From Sphingobium_A sp965228065 (GTDB taxonomy: Bacteria; Pseudomonadota; Alphaproteobacteria; Sphingomonadales; Sphingomonadaceae): a stretch of 64,000 nucleotides of DNA. A program made the translations under genes and the position numbers. The DNA lies in NCBI GenBank assembly GCA_965228065.1, contig OZ245788.1, positions 2,728,001 through 2,792,000 of the forward strand. The letters run 5' to 3'. Below, piece after piece: positions 34,612-43,048 of the stretch (positions are counted from its first letter, which is position 1; the number at the start of each line of letters is the position of its first letter). The notes beneath the pieces are model-generated. The model saw only the letters and a list, made by a program, of their open reading frames with translations. It did not search any database and was not told the DNA's origin.

Positions 34612-35286
34612 GTGCATACCAATGGAGAAGGCACCAGCCATGGTCCGGCAGATCAACACGCCGTCATTGCCTGCCATCCGGCGGTCGACAGCTTCACCAT
34701 GTCAATGGCCGATCGATATGTCAGGACTGTACGCGCCCTGCATCACGTGGCGATTGTTCGTGATCTCTACCGGCTCGGATTCGACCCCGTCCTCAAAGAT
34801 CAGGAGCGTCCGACGGTGCGCCCACATGTCCTCGCCGACGATGTCGTGGAGGAGCTCTCGTTGCTGGCCGGCGCCGATGTGTTCGTGCTTATCTATCCGA
34901 TCTGGTTCGGCACTCCGCCGGCCATGATGAAGGGTTATATCGATCGCGTTCTGGGGGCGGGTTTTCCATATCGAGCGATCCGCGACCGTGAACCGCATGC
35001 GCTTCTGACCGGCAAACGACTGGTTTCCTTCACGGCATCGGGAACGACGCGGTCCTGGCTTGAGGAACAGGGCGCCTGGCGCTCCCTGCGGACACTCTAC
35101 GATCAATATCTCGCCAATGCGTTTTCGCTGGCCACGACCAAGCATATCCATTTCGATGCCGTGTCCGAGGATCTCGCGCCCCGCTTCGTCCGCCAGCATC
35201 TGCACAAGGTCGAGGAAGCGGCTCGGTCGATCTGCAGCCAGTATGTTCATGTCGAGAGCCCGGATCAGCAAGCCCCCCATGACTGA
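34612..35286 (+). CDS. Flavodoxin-fold NAD(P)H:quinone oxidoreductase
   Basis: Soluble FMN/FAD enzyme of about 224 residues, reducing quinones by two electrons to protect against redox cycling. The core motifs are AVIACHPAVDSFTMSMA, FVLIYPIWFGTPPAMMKGYIDRV and LVSFTASGTTRSWLEEQ, all standard for the NQO2/Kef-ancillary family. The start is uncertain: GTG at 34612 is the earliest in-frame choice and the true one may be a few codons later, since the first 12 residues look unlike a leader. A close paralogue lies at 55973-56596. Confidence 0.85.
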   Translation: MHTNGEGTSHGPADQHAVIACHPAVDSFTMSMADRYVRTVRALHHVAIVRDLYRLGFDPVLKDQERPTVRPHVLADDVVEELSLLAGADVFVLIYPIWFGTPPAMMKGYIDRVLGAGFPYRAIRDREPHALLTGKRLVSFTASGTTRSWLEEQGAWRSLRTLYDQYLANAFSLATTKHIHFDAVSEDLAPRFVRQHLHKVEEAARSICSQYVHVESPDQQAPHD

Positions 35287-35447
35287 ACGATCGAATTGAA
35301 AGGGTCGGGTGCGTGCGCATTCCTTCGTTTGCGCATGTTTAGAGCCGATAGGTGCGTCCGCGTGTCGTAACCTGCACGTGTTCGGCGCCGGACAATCGAT
35401 ATTCCGACGATGGCATGCATGCCGGTCTTCAACCAAGGCAGACAGGA

Positions 35448-35678
35448 TCAGGCGAAAAGCCCGGATTCGGAATCCGCCTCGAACGGCTCCGGCACCTCCA
35501 GCTGATGATGATCCATGTCATGCTCGGCATGTTCGCGCGGGGCCGGCCAGACCATGCCGGCAACAACATTCCACCAGAGGGTCGCGCATATCGTCGGAAC
35601 CTGCCAGCTTGGTCCATATAGCGACCAGAGGGCCGTGGGGATGGACGCGTCGATCCCGTTCGAATCCGTGTTCGCCAT
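35448..35678 (-). CDS. Small WWN-motif protein, intact paralogue
   Basis: Protein of 76 residues starting MANTDSNGIDAS with an AGGAG site 7 bases before the ATG. The centre reads QVPTICATLWWNVVAGMVWP and then PAPREH, ending in an acidic tail (EVPEPFEADSESG). The broken gene beside Crp/Fnr (20726-20970) shows the same plan. The Trp-rich core of ~20 hydrophobic residues could be a membrane-attached helix. I know no family name. It has the shared 22-bp element upstream and is followed by non-coding sequence. Confidence 0.65.
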   Translation of the reverse strand: MANTDSNGIDASIPTALWSLYGPSWQVPTICATLWWNVVAGMVWPAPREHAEHDMDHHQLEVPEPFEADSESGLFA

Positions 35679-35729
35679 GCGCTTTCTCCTGCCAAGTGCC
35701 TCTACGCTAGATGCGACGGAAGCACCATT

Positions 35730-35751
35730 GAATCGGGGATGATACTTAGGG
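35730..35751 (-). promoter_or_regulatory. Shared 22-bp promoter element, copy 2
   Basis: Plus-strand reading is ATCGGG, four variable bases, then ATACTTAGGG, 51 bases upstream of the small WWN gene. A -10-like TAGCGT lies 22 bases past the CCCGAT end, as at copy 1. Its edge overlaps the 3' end of the alcohol dehydrogenase gene by six bases. Confidence 0.55.
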
Positions 35752-36744
35752 AATCGGCGGAACCAGCACCGCAGCACCCGTCAGTGCTCCGTCACGCAGC
35801 ATCGCGAGCGCTTCATTCGCCCGGTCGAGTGGAAATTCTGTGGTGACGGTATGAATGCCGGCTTCCTCGACAAACGCAAAGAAGGACGTTGCATCCTCTC
35901 GCGTGAGGTTGGCGACTGACAATATCTGCCTCTCTCCCCAGAGGTCGGCATAAGGGAAAGCTGGAATATCGCTCATATGGATCCCGGCACAGACCACCCT
36001 GCCGCCCTTGCGTGTCGCTTTCAGTGCGACCGGAACGAGATCGCCTGCGGGAGCGAAGATCAGCGCGGCGTCGAGCAGCAGCGGTGGGGACTGGGTCGAA
36101 GCGCCCGACCACATGCATCCCAGCGAACGGGCGAAGGCTTGCGTCGTGCTGTCTCCCGGTCTGGTGAAGGCATAGACCTCACGCCCTTGCCAGTGCGCGA
36201 CTTGAGTCAGAATATGCGCGGCCGCGCCAAACCCATAGAGCCCAATCCGCCGCCCTTCTCCGGCAAGGCGCAGAGCGCGCCAGCCGATAAGGCCGGCACA
36301 CAGCAAGGGGGCGATTTCCACATCGGAGAAAGCAGCGGGCAGCGGGAAGCAGTAATGTGCGTTGGCGACGACATGACTGGCATAACCGCCATCGCGTGTC
36401 GCCCCGATAAATTGCGGCGTGTCACACAGATTTTCGCGCCCTGAGCGGCAATATGGACAGTGGCCGCAAGTGTGCCCGAGCCAGGGCACACCCACTCGTT
36501 GGCCGATCGCGAACCCCTCGCATCCTTCCCCGATTTCGCACACATAGCCGACAATTTCATGGCCCGGGATGATCGGATATCGTGCCGCGATCTCTCCATC
36601 TAGCACGTGAAGATCGGTCCTGCAGACTCCGCACGCGGCAATTCTGATCAACAGTTCGCTGTGTCCGGGATTTGGCATTTCGCGTTCGACGTGGCGAAGC
36701 GCTTTGCCCGGCGCGTCGATCTGCATCGCAGTCAACCTGTTCAT
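35746..36744 (-). CDS. Zinc-dependent alcohol dehydrogenase
   Basis: MDR-superfamily enzyme of 332 residues oxidising or reducing alcohol/aldehyde pairs with NAD(P). The catalytic zinc ligands appear in ACGVCRTDLHV (Cys) and IPGHEIVGYV (His, Glu). The structural zinc uses the four cysteines of HTCGHCPYCRSGRENLCD. The cofactor region is IGLYGFGAAAHIL, slightly divergent from GxGxxG. Ending with HTVTTEFPLDRANEAL is typical of the AdhA/zinc ADH group. It sits between HdeD and the small WWN gene, all on the minus strand, and may serve fermentation under low oxygen. Confidence 0.88.
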   Translation of the reverse strand: MNRLTAMQIDAPGKALRHVEREMPNPGHSELLIRIAACGVCRTDLHVLDGEIAARYPIIPGHEIVGYVCEIGEGCEGFAIGQRVGVPWLGHTCGHCPYCRSGRENLCDTPQFIGATRDGGYASHVVANAHYCFPLPAAFSDVEIAPLLCAGLIGWRALRLAGEGRRIGLYGFGAAAHILTQVAHWQGREVYAFTRPGDSTTQAFARSLGCMWSGASTQSPPLLLDAALIFAPAGDLVPVALKATRKGGRVVCAGIHMSDIPAFPYADLWGERQILSVANLTREDATSFFAFVEEAGIHTVTTEFPLDRANEALAMLRDGALTGAAVLVPPIP

Positions 36745-36774
36745 GGGAAGGTCTCCATATCTGCCGACGCAGCG

Positions 36775-37341
36775 TCATCCACCGACCGGTCTTGCTCGCA
36801 GCATGAGCCCCACCAGCGTTAACGCTATGCCCTGGACGATCAGATCGACCGCAAGCACAAAGCCGAGCACCCAGAGCGCATCGCCTGGCCAGCCGAGCAT
36901 GATCAGCACAGCCAGGGCAATGCTGACAAGGCTAGAGGCCAGCATCCAGCCCCAGCCGCTGCCACGCCAACCGACGGCCACGATGCCGCGCGCCAACCCG
37001 GCCGCCCCAAGCGTCACGCCGAGAATGAGGGTAAGAAGGCCTGCAGCAAACCAGGGATCGTACAACAGGGACGCCGCCGCTCCCAGATAGAGAAGGCCGG
37101 ACAGGGTCCAGATCGTAGCCCAGTTCCAGCGCCGTACGGCGAGGGCGTGCGCGAGCTGGAGAATGCCGCCGGCGAACATGGCCGCGCCGGCGGCAAAGGT
37201 CGCAGCCATCGTCGCCAGGATCAGATTGGCCGAGGCAATGACTCCAAGCACGGCGAGCGCCGCGCCCAAGCCAGTGAACCATCCCCATGCCTGGATATCG
37301 AACGTTACGACCTCCGCCGGCAACGTCGCCTGTCTCGTCAT
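36775..37341 (-). CDS. HdeD-family membrane protein (DUF308)
   Basis: Six-span membrane protein of 188 residues. Segments are evenly spaced from GWFTGLGAALAVLGVIASAN to ALWVLGFVLAVDLIVQGIALTLVGLML. The repeating pattern of glycine-rich helices and the motif IVQGIALTLVGLMLR match the HdeD/DUF308 family, linked to acid resistance in enterobacteria. The N-terminus has no signal peptide. Thirty bases separate its end from the downstream zinc ADH start, so the two could be co-transcribed. CCACGTAAG at about 37380 upstream resembles a FixJ half-site weakly. Confidence 0.8.
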   Translation of the reverse strand: MTRQATLPAEVVTFDIQAWGWFTGLGAALAVLGVIASANLILATMAATFAAGAAMFAGGILQLAHALAVRRWNWATIWTLSGLLYLGAAASLLYDPWFAAGLLTLILGVTLGAAGLARGIVAVGWRGSGWGWMLASSLVSIALAVLIMLGWPGDALWVLGFVLAVDLIVQGIALTLVGLMLRARPVGG

Positions 37342-37497
37342 GATCAGTCCTTCACATTCCGTGTGTCGATAGAGGCGATCTTACGTGGCCATGCGCGTTG
37401 CCGCTGTCCGTGAAAATACGGATTGGTCGCCCGCGTCTTGCTCGCCATCACTCTATTCGACGCCAGAAACGGCAAGACCGGAACATGGAGATATGAG

Positions 37498-38535
37498 ATG
37501 AAGGCGCTGGTCTATCATGGCCCGGGAAGGAAGAGCCTCGACGAGCATCCCAGGCCCGCCATCGTCGAAGCTGGCGACGCGATCGTCAGGGTGACGCACA
37601 CCACGATCTGTGGGACCGATCTTCATATCCTGAAAGGGGACGTGCCGAGCTGCGTGCCCGGCCGTATCCTCGGTCACGAAGGCGTCGGCGTCGTCGAAAC
37701 CGTCGGAGCGGGCGTCTCGACCTTCCGTCCGGGCGATCACGTGCTGATTTCGTGCATCACTGCCTGTGGGCGCTGCGACCATTGTCGGCGCGGCATGTAT
37801 TCCCACTGCGCGACGGGCGGATGGATTCTCGGCAATAAGATCGATGGCACCCAGGCCGAATATGTCCGTATCCCGCACGCCGACACCAGCCTCTATCCGG
37901 TCCCGCCGGGCGCGGACGAGGAAGCGCTCGTCATGCTGAGCGACATTCTGCCGACAGGATTCGAATGCGGGGTGCTGAACGGCAAGGTCCAGCCCGGCAG
38001 CAGTGTGGCGATCGTCGGCTCAGGACCGATTGGTCTCGCCGCCTTACTGACCGCCCGATTCTATTCGCCGGCCGAAATCGTCGCGATCGACCTTGACGAC
38101 AACAGGCTGGCCATCGCGCAGAGGTTCGGCGCGACGCATATCGTCAACAGCAATTCGACCGATCCTGTCGCTGCCGTACGGGAGATCACGGGCGGTCGCG
38201 GCGCCGACACGGTAATCGAGGCGGTCGGCCTGCCGGCCACGTTCGAGCTTTGCCAGCAACTGGTCGCGCCGGGCGGGATCATCGCCAATATCGGCGTGCA
38301 CGGCCACAAGGCCGACTTGCATCTCGAGACTCTCTGGTCACAGAATATCGCGATTACCACTCGGCTGGTCGATACCGTCACCACGCCGATGCTGATGAAA
38401 ACGGTGATGGCCAAGACGCTGGATCCTTTGCAACTCATCACGCACCGCTTCACGCTCGACGAAATCATCGACGCCTATGACAGCTTCGGCCGTGCTGCAG
38501 AGACCCGGGCGCTCAAAGTTCTGATCACCACATGA
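37498..38535 (+). CDS. Zinc-dependent alcohol dehydrogenase family protein
   Basis: MDR enzyme of 345 residues from ATG 37498, supported by a GGAGATAT site. Zinc ligands: TTICGTDLHI (Cys) and LGHEGVGVVE (His-Glu); structural zinc cysteines in CITACGRCDHCRRGMYSHC. The cofactor loop AIVGSGPIGLAALL is a perfect GxGxxG, and AIDLDDNRLAIA supplies the NAD-type aspartate. It resembles threonine/sorbitol-like dehydrogenases of the same family, so substrate is open. Its closest neighbour in function is the divergent ADH 760 bases away; the sequences differ clearly. A 25-codon upstream extension was rejected. Confidence 0.88.
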   Translation: MKALVYHGPGRKSLDEHPRPAIVEAGDAIVRVTHTTICGTDLHILKGDVPSCVPGRILGHEGVGVVETVGAGVSTFRPGDHVLISCITACGRCDHCRRGMYSHCATGGWILGNKIDGTQAEYVRIPHADTSLYPVPPGADEEALVMLSDILPTGFECGVLNGKVQPGSSVAIVGSGPIGLAALLTARFYSPAEIVAIDLDDNRLAIAQRFGATHIVNSNSTDPVAAVREITGGRGADTVIEAVGLPATFELCQQLVAPGGIIANIGVHGHKADLHLETLWSQNIAITTRLVDTVTTPMLMKTVMAKTLDPLQLITHRFTLDEIIDAYDSFGRAAETRALKVLITT

Positions 38536-38565
38536 TGCGCATCTCCGCTTGCTGGACAGGCCGGA

Positions 38566-39183
38566 ATGCGTAACCCGCTCGGATATTTTGCAGCCACCGG
38601 CGCTTGCGCTGCGGCGACCGGCTATGGCATCGCCCAGATCCTCCAGATCGCCGGCCTGGTCCCGACCCCGCTCGATCGCTGGCTGATCTTCGCGCCATCA
38701 TTGGCTCTCGCGCCGCTGTTCCTGATCGCGGTCGCGGCGAGCGCGGCCGATGCTCCCCTCGAGGCGCGCGCGCTGCGATACGCGGCGTTGGGATTCGCCA
38801 TTGCATATGCGGTCATGGTTTCGGGCGTCTATATCCTGCAGCTTGGCGTGGTCCTGCCGGGGGAGACGCGGGGTGATGCGAGTGTGCTTGCCGGTCTTGC
38901 CTGCTGCGACGCCGGTCGGCCGCTGACCGCGATCGATCTGCTAGGCTATGGCTATATGAGTCTGGCGACGCTGTTGCTGGGCGTCAGCTATCGGACGACG
39001 CAGCTGCGTTGGGCGTTGGTCATCAACGGCCTGCTCGCCCCGATAATCGTGCTACAGTTGGCCTGGCCCTCGCTTATCTTCTGGGCGTCGCCATGGCTCC
39101 TCTCGTTCCCGCTCGCCATGGCCGTGCTCGCCCGTGAATTTGCGCAAGGCCGGAGCGATACATTGGAGGTCCCCGAACCATGA
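38566..39183 (+). CDS. Hypothetical membrane protein, 205 residues
   Basis: I do not recognise a named family. Six hydrophobic segments: FAATGACAAATGYGIAQILQI, LIFAPSLALAPLFLIAVAAS, LGFAIAYAVMVSGVYIL, LLGYGYMSLATLLLGV, WALVINGLLAPIIVLQ and LLSFPLAMAVLA. A cysteine pair sits in the third loop (GLACCDAGR). The stop overlaps the next gene's start as ATGA, so the two products are likely made together and may act as a complex. It follows the zinc ADH by 30 bases in the same direction. Confidence 0.7.
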   Translation: MRNPLGYFAATGACAAATGYGIAQILQIAGLVPTPLDRWLIFAPSLALAPLFLIAVAASAADAPLEARALRYAALGFAIAYAVMVSGVYILQLGVVLPGETRGDASVLAGLACCDAGRPLTAIDLLGYGYMSLATLLLGVSYRTTQLRWALVINGLLAPIIVLQLAWPSLIFWASPWLLSFPLAMAVLAREFAQGRSDTLEVPEP

Positions 39184-39809
39184 CCCACAGGCTGGAAGTG
39201 CTGGCGGACGAGATTGTGCGACTACAGGCTGAACTCGACCGGGAGATCGAACATCGCCGTCGATCCTTTGGCGTTGTGCTCAAGGGCAGACTGGCGGAAT
39301 TCGAGCACGGCCTTGTCGCCGAGCATCGCAAGCTTCGAACGGGACTCGCCGCGTTCATGCGCCGCGCTTCGCCTGCCACCATCCTCACCGCACCCGTCAT
39401 CTACTCGATGATCGTCCCGCTGGTCCTGCTGGACCTTTGGATGAGCCTGTACCAGGCAATTTGTTTCCGGGTTTATGCCATCCCGCGCGTCCGGCGCTCG
39501 GATTATGTTGCGCTCGATCGCGGTCGCCTCGCCTATCTCAACGGCATCGAGGCGCTGAACTGCATGTATTGCGGCTATGGCAACGGCGTCATTGCCTATG
39601 CCCGGGAGATTGCGAGCCGGACCGAGCAATATTGGTGTCCGATCAAACATGCGATCGGGATATCCTCACCGCACGAACGTTATCTGTCCTTCCTCGAATA
39701 TGGCGATGCCGAAGGGTATCGCACGCGTCTCGACGCGTTCCGTTCGGCGTTGCGCCAACACGATGGTGCTGCCGAACCGGAGCCCGATCCGCTCCGGGAG
39801 ATTGCGTAA
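39180..39809 (+). CDS. Conserved hypothetical protein with CMYCGYGNG motif
   Basis: Protein of 209 residues. The first 55 form a coiled coil (IVRLQAELDREIEHRR), followed by one or two membrane segments (ILTAPVIYSMIVPLVLLDLWMSLYQ). The C-terminal part holds LNCMYCGYGNGVIAYAREIASRTEQYWCPIKHA, with three cysteines that could bind metal. I recall this motif in uncharacterised proteobacterial proteins but cannot name a function. Overlap by four bases with the preceding membrane gene implies coupling; PHB reductase gene follows 57 bases later. Confidence 0.7.
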   Translation: MTHRLEVLADEIVRLQAELDREIEHRRRSFGVVLKGRLAEFEHGLVAEHRKLRTGLAAFMRRASPATILTAPVIYSMIVPLVLLDLWMSLYQAICFRVYAIPRVRRSDYVALDRGRLAYLNGIEALNCMYCGYGNGVIAYAREIASRTEQYWCPIKHAIGISSPHERYLSFLEYGDAEGYRTRLDAFRSALRQHDGAAEPEPDPLREIA

Positions 39810-39866
39810 CGACCGCCTCGAACAAGGCGCGCATGCCGTCCGCGAATGAACGGACGGAGAATGACC

Positions 39867-40601
39867 ATGACAACACCGCAAAACCGCGTCGTTCTGGTGA
39901 CGGGCGGTACGACCGGCATCGGGGCTGCAACCTGTGAGGCTCTGGCGGCGCTCGGCTACAGCGTCGCCGCGAGTTTCTGCGGGAATACGCAACGCGCCCG
40001 CGAATTCACCGAGCGGACCGGCATCCAGGCCTGGCGTTGGTCTGTCGCTGATCATGCGGCATGCATTGCCGGCGTGAAGGAGGTCGAGGCCGCGCTCGGT
40101 CCGATCGATATATTGGTCAACAATGCGGGGATCGCCCTGGACGCCACGCTTGCGAAAATGCCGCCCGAACACTGGCGCATGGTCATCGAAACCAATCTCT
40201 CGGGCTGCTTCAACATGGCGCAAGCGGTCTTTGCCGGCATGCGGGCGCGCAAATGGGGGCGGATCGTCAACATTTCCTCGGTCAATGGCGAATCCGGACA
40301 GTTCGGCCAGACCAATTATGCGGCATCCAAGGCTGGCCTGCTGGGATTTACGCGATCGCTGGCGCTTGAGGGCGCGCGCGACGGCGTCACCGTGAATGCA
40401 ATCGCGCCCGGCTATACCGACACCGAGATGGTTCGCGCGGTGCCCGCCAACGTCATGCCCTCAATCCTCGCGCATATTCCCGTGGGGCGGCTCGCGAACC
40501 CCGCCGAGATTGCGCGCTGCGTCACCTTTCTCGTGGCAGAGGAAGCGGGTTTCATCACCGGGGCGACACTCGACGTGAATGGCGGCCAGCATATGCATTG
40601 A
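39867..40601 (+). CDS. phaB: Acetoacetyl-CoA reductase
   Basis: Short-chain dehydrogenase of 244 residues making (R)-3-hydroxybutyryl-CoA for polyhydroxybutyrate. The cofactor motif is LVTGGTTGIGAATCEAL, the NNAG motif is present (DILVNNAGI), and the catalytic Ser-Tyr-Lys are in NISSVNGESGQFGQTNYAASKAG. The phrase GQFGQTNY is diagnostic of PhaB within the SDR family. ATG 39867 is preferred (GGAGA nine bases upstream) over one two codons earlier. The matching synthase gene lies 5.4 kb downstream; no thiolase gene is seen. Confidence 0.9.
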   Translation: MTTPQNRVVLVTGGTTGIGAATCEALAALGYSVAASFCGNTQRAREFTERTGIQAWRWSVADHAACIAGVKEVEAALGPIDILVNNAGIALDATLAKMPPEHWRMVIETNLSGCFNMAQAVFAGMRARKWGRIVNISSVNGESGQFGQTNYAASKAGLLGFTRSLALEGARDGVTVNAIAPGYTDTEMVRAVPANVMPSILAHIPVGRLANPAEIARCVTFLVAEEAGFITGATLDVNGGQHMH

Positions 40602-40696
40602 GGCGGACCGTTCGGTCGAACACCTAAGGGATGTTGCGAATGGGAAGGTGACGCATCCGGTTCCACAACTGGCACGACAGCCAGTGGGAGGACAAG

Positions 40697-41458
40697 ATGC
40701 CGATGCTGAGCAACCCAACGTTGATGTTTCAGGACACAGTGCGCCTCGCCAAGCGCGAAACCATTCACGATCTCCGCAATCTTTTCGGGATCGTTGCGTC
40801 TGCGAAACATATACTGGAGCGGGAGCCGACGCGCGAGCGGCGCCGTGCACTGCTCGAAGCCATCGAAGATGCCGCGATGCGTGGCGGCGAGCTCACGACA
40901 CGCCTTTTGTCCGACAACACGGTTCCCGAGCGTACGACGATTGTCGATGTCCGCGAATGCCTCGAAGGGCTCGCGCCCATGGCGCACGCCCTTGCCGATC
41001 CAATGGTGGACCTGGATCTCAAGATCGACCCGGGAACGGCGATGGTCAGAATGGCGCCTACGGCATTCGAAGCAGCGATCCTCGAGCTGATTGCCAATGC
41101 GCGCGCCGCCAAGGCGGGCAAGATCGTCGTACGCAGCCACCGCATCGGCTCCTGGATATGGATCCTCGTTGCGGATGACGGGCAAGGCATGTCGTCGATC
41201 ATTTGCGACAACGCGCTTCACGGTGCCGATCACGGCCACGCGCACGGGACAGGTCTGTGTCGCGTCCGAAAGTTCGTGGCCGCCTGCCATGGCCGCTTCA
41301 GGCTGCGCAGCCGCCCGAGCGTCGGCACCACGACAATTCTGATCTTGCCGACGGTTCTCAAGCTGGCCGTCTGCGAGCCCCCCGCCCGGTCCGGGCACCT
41401 TTTCCCCAAGCAAATGGAGATTCGTCATGAAGAAAACCGACAGTCAGCTGCAGCGTGA
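40697..41458 (+). CDS. Orphan histidine-kinase-like ATPase protein
   Basis: Soluble protein of 253 residues. The dimerisation helix contains ETIHDLRNLFGIVASAKHI, an H-box variant (HDLRN) as in some hybrid and PAS kinases. The ATPase domain has an N-box ILELIANARAAKAG, a G1 box VADDGQGM and a short G2-like HGTGLCRVRKFV. There is no sensor or membrane part. GGAGG lies five bases before the ATG. It may take phosphate signals from a partner, perhaps serving the FixJ-type regulators of the island. Its 3' end overlaps the BON gene by 32 bases. CACCTAAGG (40622-40630) lies ~65 bases upstream. Confidence 0.75.
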   Translation: MPMLSNPTLMFQDTVRLAKRETIHDLRNLFGIVASAKHILEREPTRERRRALLEAIEDAAMRGGELTTRLLSDNTVPERTTIVDVRECLEGLAPMAHALADPMVDLDLKIDPGTAMVRMAPTAFEAAILELIANARAAKAGKIVVRSHRIGSWIWILVADDGQGMSSIICDNALHGADHGHAHGTGLCRVRKFVAACHGRFRLRSRPSVGTTTILILPTVLKLAVCEPPARSGHLFPKQMEIRHEENRQSAAA

Positions 41459-42080
41459 TGTGATTGCCGAGCTCGCATGGGAGCCCAGCGTGGATCACGC
41501 CGATATTGGTGTTGCCGTCAATGACGGAGTCGTCACGCTGTCAGGCTATGTGAAGAGCTATCCGGAAAAAATGGCGGCCGAAAAGGCGACACGCCGGGTG
41601 CTGGGAGTCAAGGCGATCGCCGAGGAGATCAAGGTTCGGTTCGCCTCCGATCCCAAGACCGCCGATCATGAGATCGCCAAGCGCATTGTCGACATGTTTG
41701 CCTGGAATGTGTCCATTCCCGACGAGCTCAGCGTCAAGGTTGAGCATGGCTGGGTGACACTTTCCGGCACGGTGGACTGGTTCTACCAGAGCAACGAGGC
41801 GCGCAAGGTGGCCGGGCGGGTCACCGGCGTCGTGGGCGTAAGCAATCTCATCGAGGTCAAGAAATTGCCGGCGCCGTCCGACGTCAAGGAACTCATCACG
41901 GCAGCCTTCAAGCGACAGGCAAATCTCGATGCAGCGTCGGTCACCGTGATCACCGAGGGCGGTACGGTGAAGCTGGGCGGCAAGGTCAGGGCGTGGAACG
42001 AACGCGGGATCGCCGAACGTGCCGCCTGGGCGGCGCCGGGCGTGACCCGTGTCGAGGACAATATTGTCGTCGCCTACTGA
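41427..42080 (+). CDS. Triple BON-domain protein
   Basis: Protein of 217 residues made of three BON domains in tandem, roughly 1-75, 78-145 and 150-217. Each repeats the pattern VAVNDGVVTLSGYV / VKVEHGWVTLSGTV / VTEGGTVKLGGKV followed by a glycine-rich turn. No signal peptide is seen, so it may be cytosolic, or secreted by another route. BON proteins of this type (OsmY/Kbp-like) bind membranes or potassium and protect against osmotic or other stress. It is followed by a strong terminator and then a universal stress protein gene. Confidence 0.88.
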   Translation: MKKTDSQLQRDVIAELAWEPSVDHADIGVAVNDGVVTLSGYVKSYPEKMAAEKATRRVLGVKAIAEEIKVRFASDPKTADHEIAKRIVDMFAWNVSIPDELSVKVEHGWVTLSGTVDWFYQSNEARKVAGRVTGVVGVSNLIEVKKLPAPSDVKELITAAFKRQANLDAASVTVITEGGTVKLGGKVRAWNERGIAERAAWAAPGVTRVEDNIVVAY

Positions 42081-42101
42081 GTGTCCAAACGGTAAGCAGG
42101 C

Positions 42102-42137
42102 AAGCGGCCACCCCGACACCCCGGGGTGGCCGCTTTC
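42102..42137 (+). terminator. Rho-independent terminator after the BON gene
   Basis: Perfect 12-bp arms AGCGGCCACCCC and GGGGTGGCCGCT with an eight-base loop, followed by TTCTT. It lies 22 bases after the stop codon. Confidence 0.88.
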
Positions 42138-42209
42138 TTATCCGTATCATCCCGCATATCGGCCGCCGCGCGCAATCCATAGCCTCATCTTGCAACCATG
42201 GAGATGACG

Positions 42210-43007
42210 ATGAAGAACATCCTATTGCTCGTGCATGATGATGAGGGGCAGGAAGCGCGCCTTCAGGCGGCTCTCGATCTGACACGCGCGCTCGACGGGC
42301 ACCTGACCTGCATCGACGTCACGGTCATGCCCGCAATTCTGGGGGATTATTACAGCGGCGCGGGTGAGGCGATGCTGCTGGCCGATGAACGCGAACGGGA
42401 AGGGGAGAACAAAGCGACTCTTGAGGCGCGCCTCATGCATGAAGATGTTGCTTGGGACTGGGTCGATGCGACGGGCACCATCGCCGACACCATTTTGAAG
42501 GGCGCGACGCTTGCCGATCTCATCGTGCTCAATCGCAAGCTTGATGCGTTCCCTCTGCCCGACATGCGCGACGTCGCGAGCCGTGTGCTGATGCATGCGC
42601 GCAAACCGATCGTCGCAGTTCCCGATACACTCCGGCGCTTCGACTTGCGGCGTGCGCTGGTCGCATGGGATGGGAGCGAATCGGCGGCTGCGGCGATGCG
42701 CGCCTCCGTGCCGCTTCTTGCCCTGGCCAATGATGTCGAGATCTTCATGGTCCGCGATGGCTCGGAGCAGGTTGAGCCATATGAAGCGGCGGAGTATCTG
42801 TCACGGCACCATATCCACGCGAACGTCAGGATTATCGAGGACGGCCTTCATGCGGCCGACCGGTTGATCGCCGAGGAATGCGCGCGCTGGCGTGCCGACT
42901 TTGTGGTGATGGGGGCCTATGGTCACGGCCGCCTCATGGAGTCTTTCGGCGGTGTCACCAAACGGATGCTGAGCAAGAGCAAGCTGCCGCTCATTCTTGG
43001 GCATTAG
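42210..43007 (+). CDS. Universal stress protein, tandem Usp domains
   Basis: Cytosolic protein of 265 residues with two Usp folds, about 1-140 and 148-265. The second domain carries the ATP-binding signature GAYGHGRLMESFGGVTKRMLSKS (G-2x-G-9x-G-S/T), so nucleotide binding is likely there; the first domain lacks it. Such proteins rise in stationary phase and low oxygen. ATG 42210 was taken as start since MKNILLLVHDDEG is the usual opening. It stands between two terminators, i.e. a single-gene unit. Confidence 0.9.
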   Translation: MKNILLLVHDDEGQEARLQAALDLTRALDGHLTCIDVTVMPAILGDYYSGAGEAMLLADEREREGENKATLEARLMHEDVAWDWVDATGTIADTILKGATLADLIVLNRKLDAFPLPDMRDVASRVLMHARKPIVAVPDTLRRFDLRRALVAWDGSESAAAAMRASVPLLALANDVEIFMVRDGSEQVEPYEAAEYLSRHHIHANVRIIEDGLHAADRLIAEECARWRADFVVMGAYGHGRLMESFGGVTKRMLSKSKLPLILGH

Positions 43008-43048
43008 ATTCAAAGCCGGCCAAATCAGGCGGACGGCAGACGAACATG

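Noticed and set aside
40697..41458. Frameshift joining the kinase-like gene to the BON gene
   Set aside because: The BON gene has its own ribosome site (GGAG) and start, and the overlap is short; two proteins are more likely than a broken fusion.
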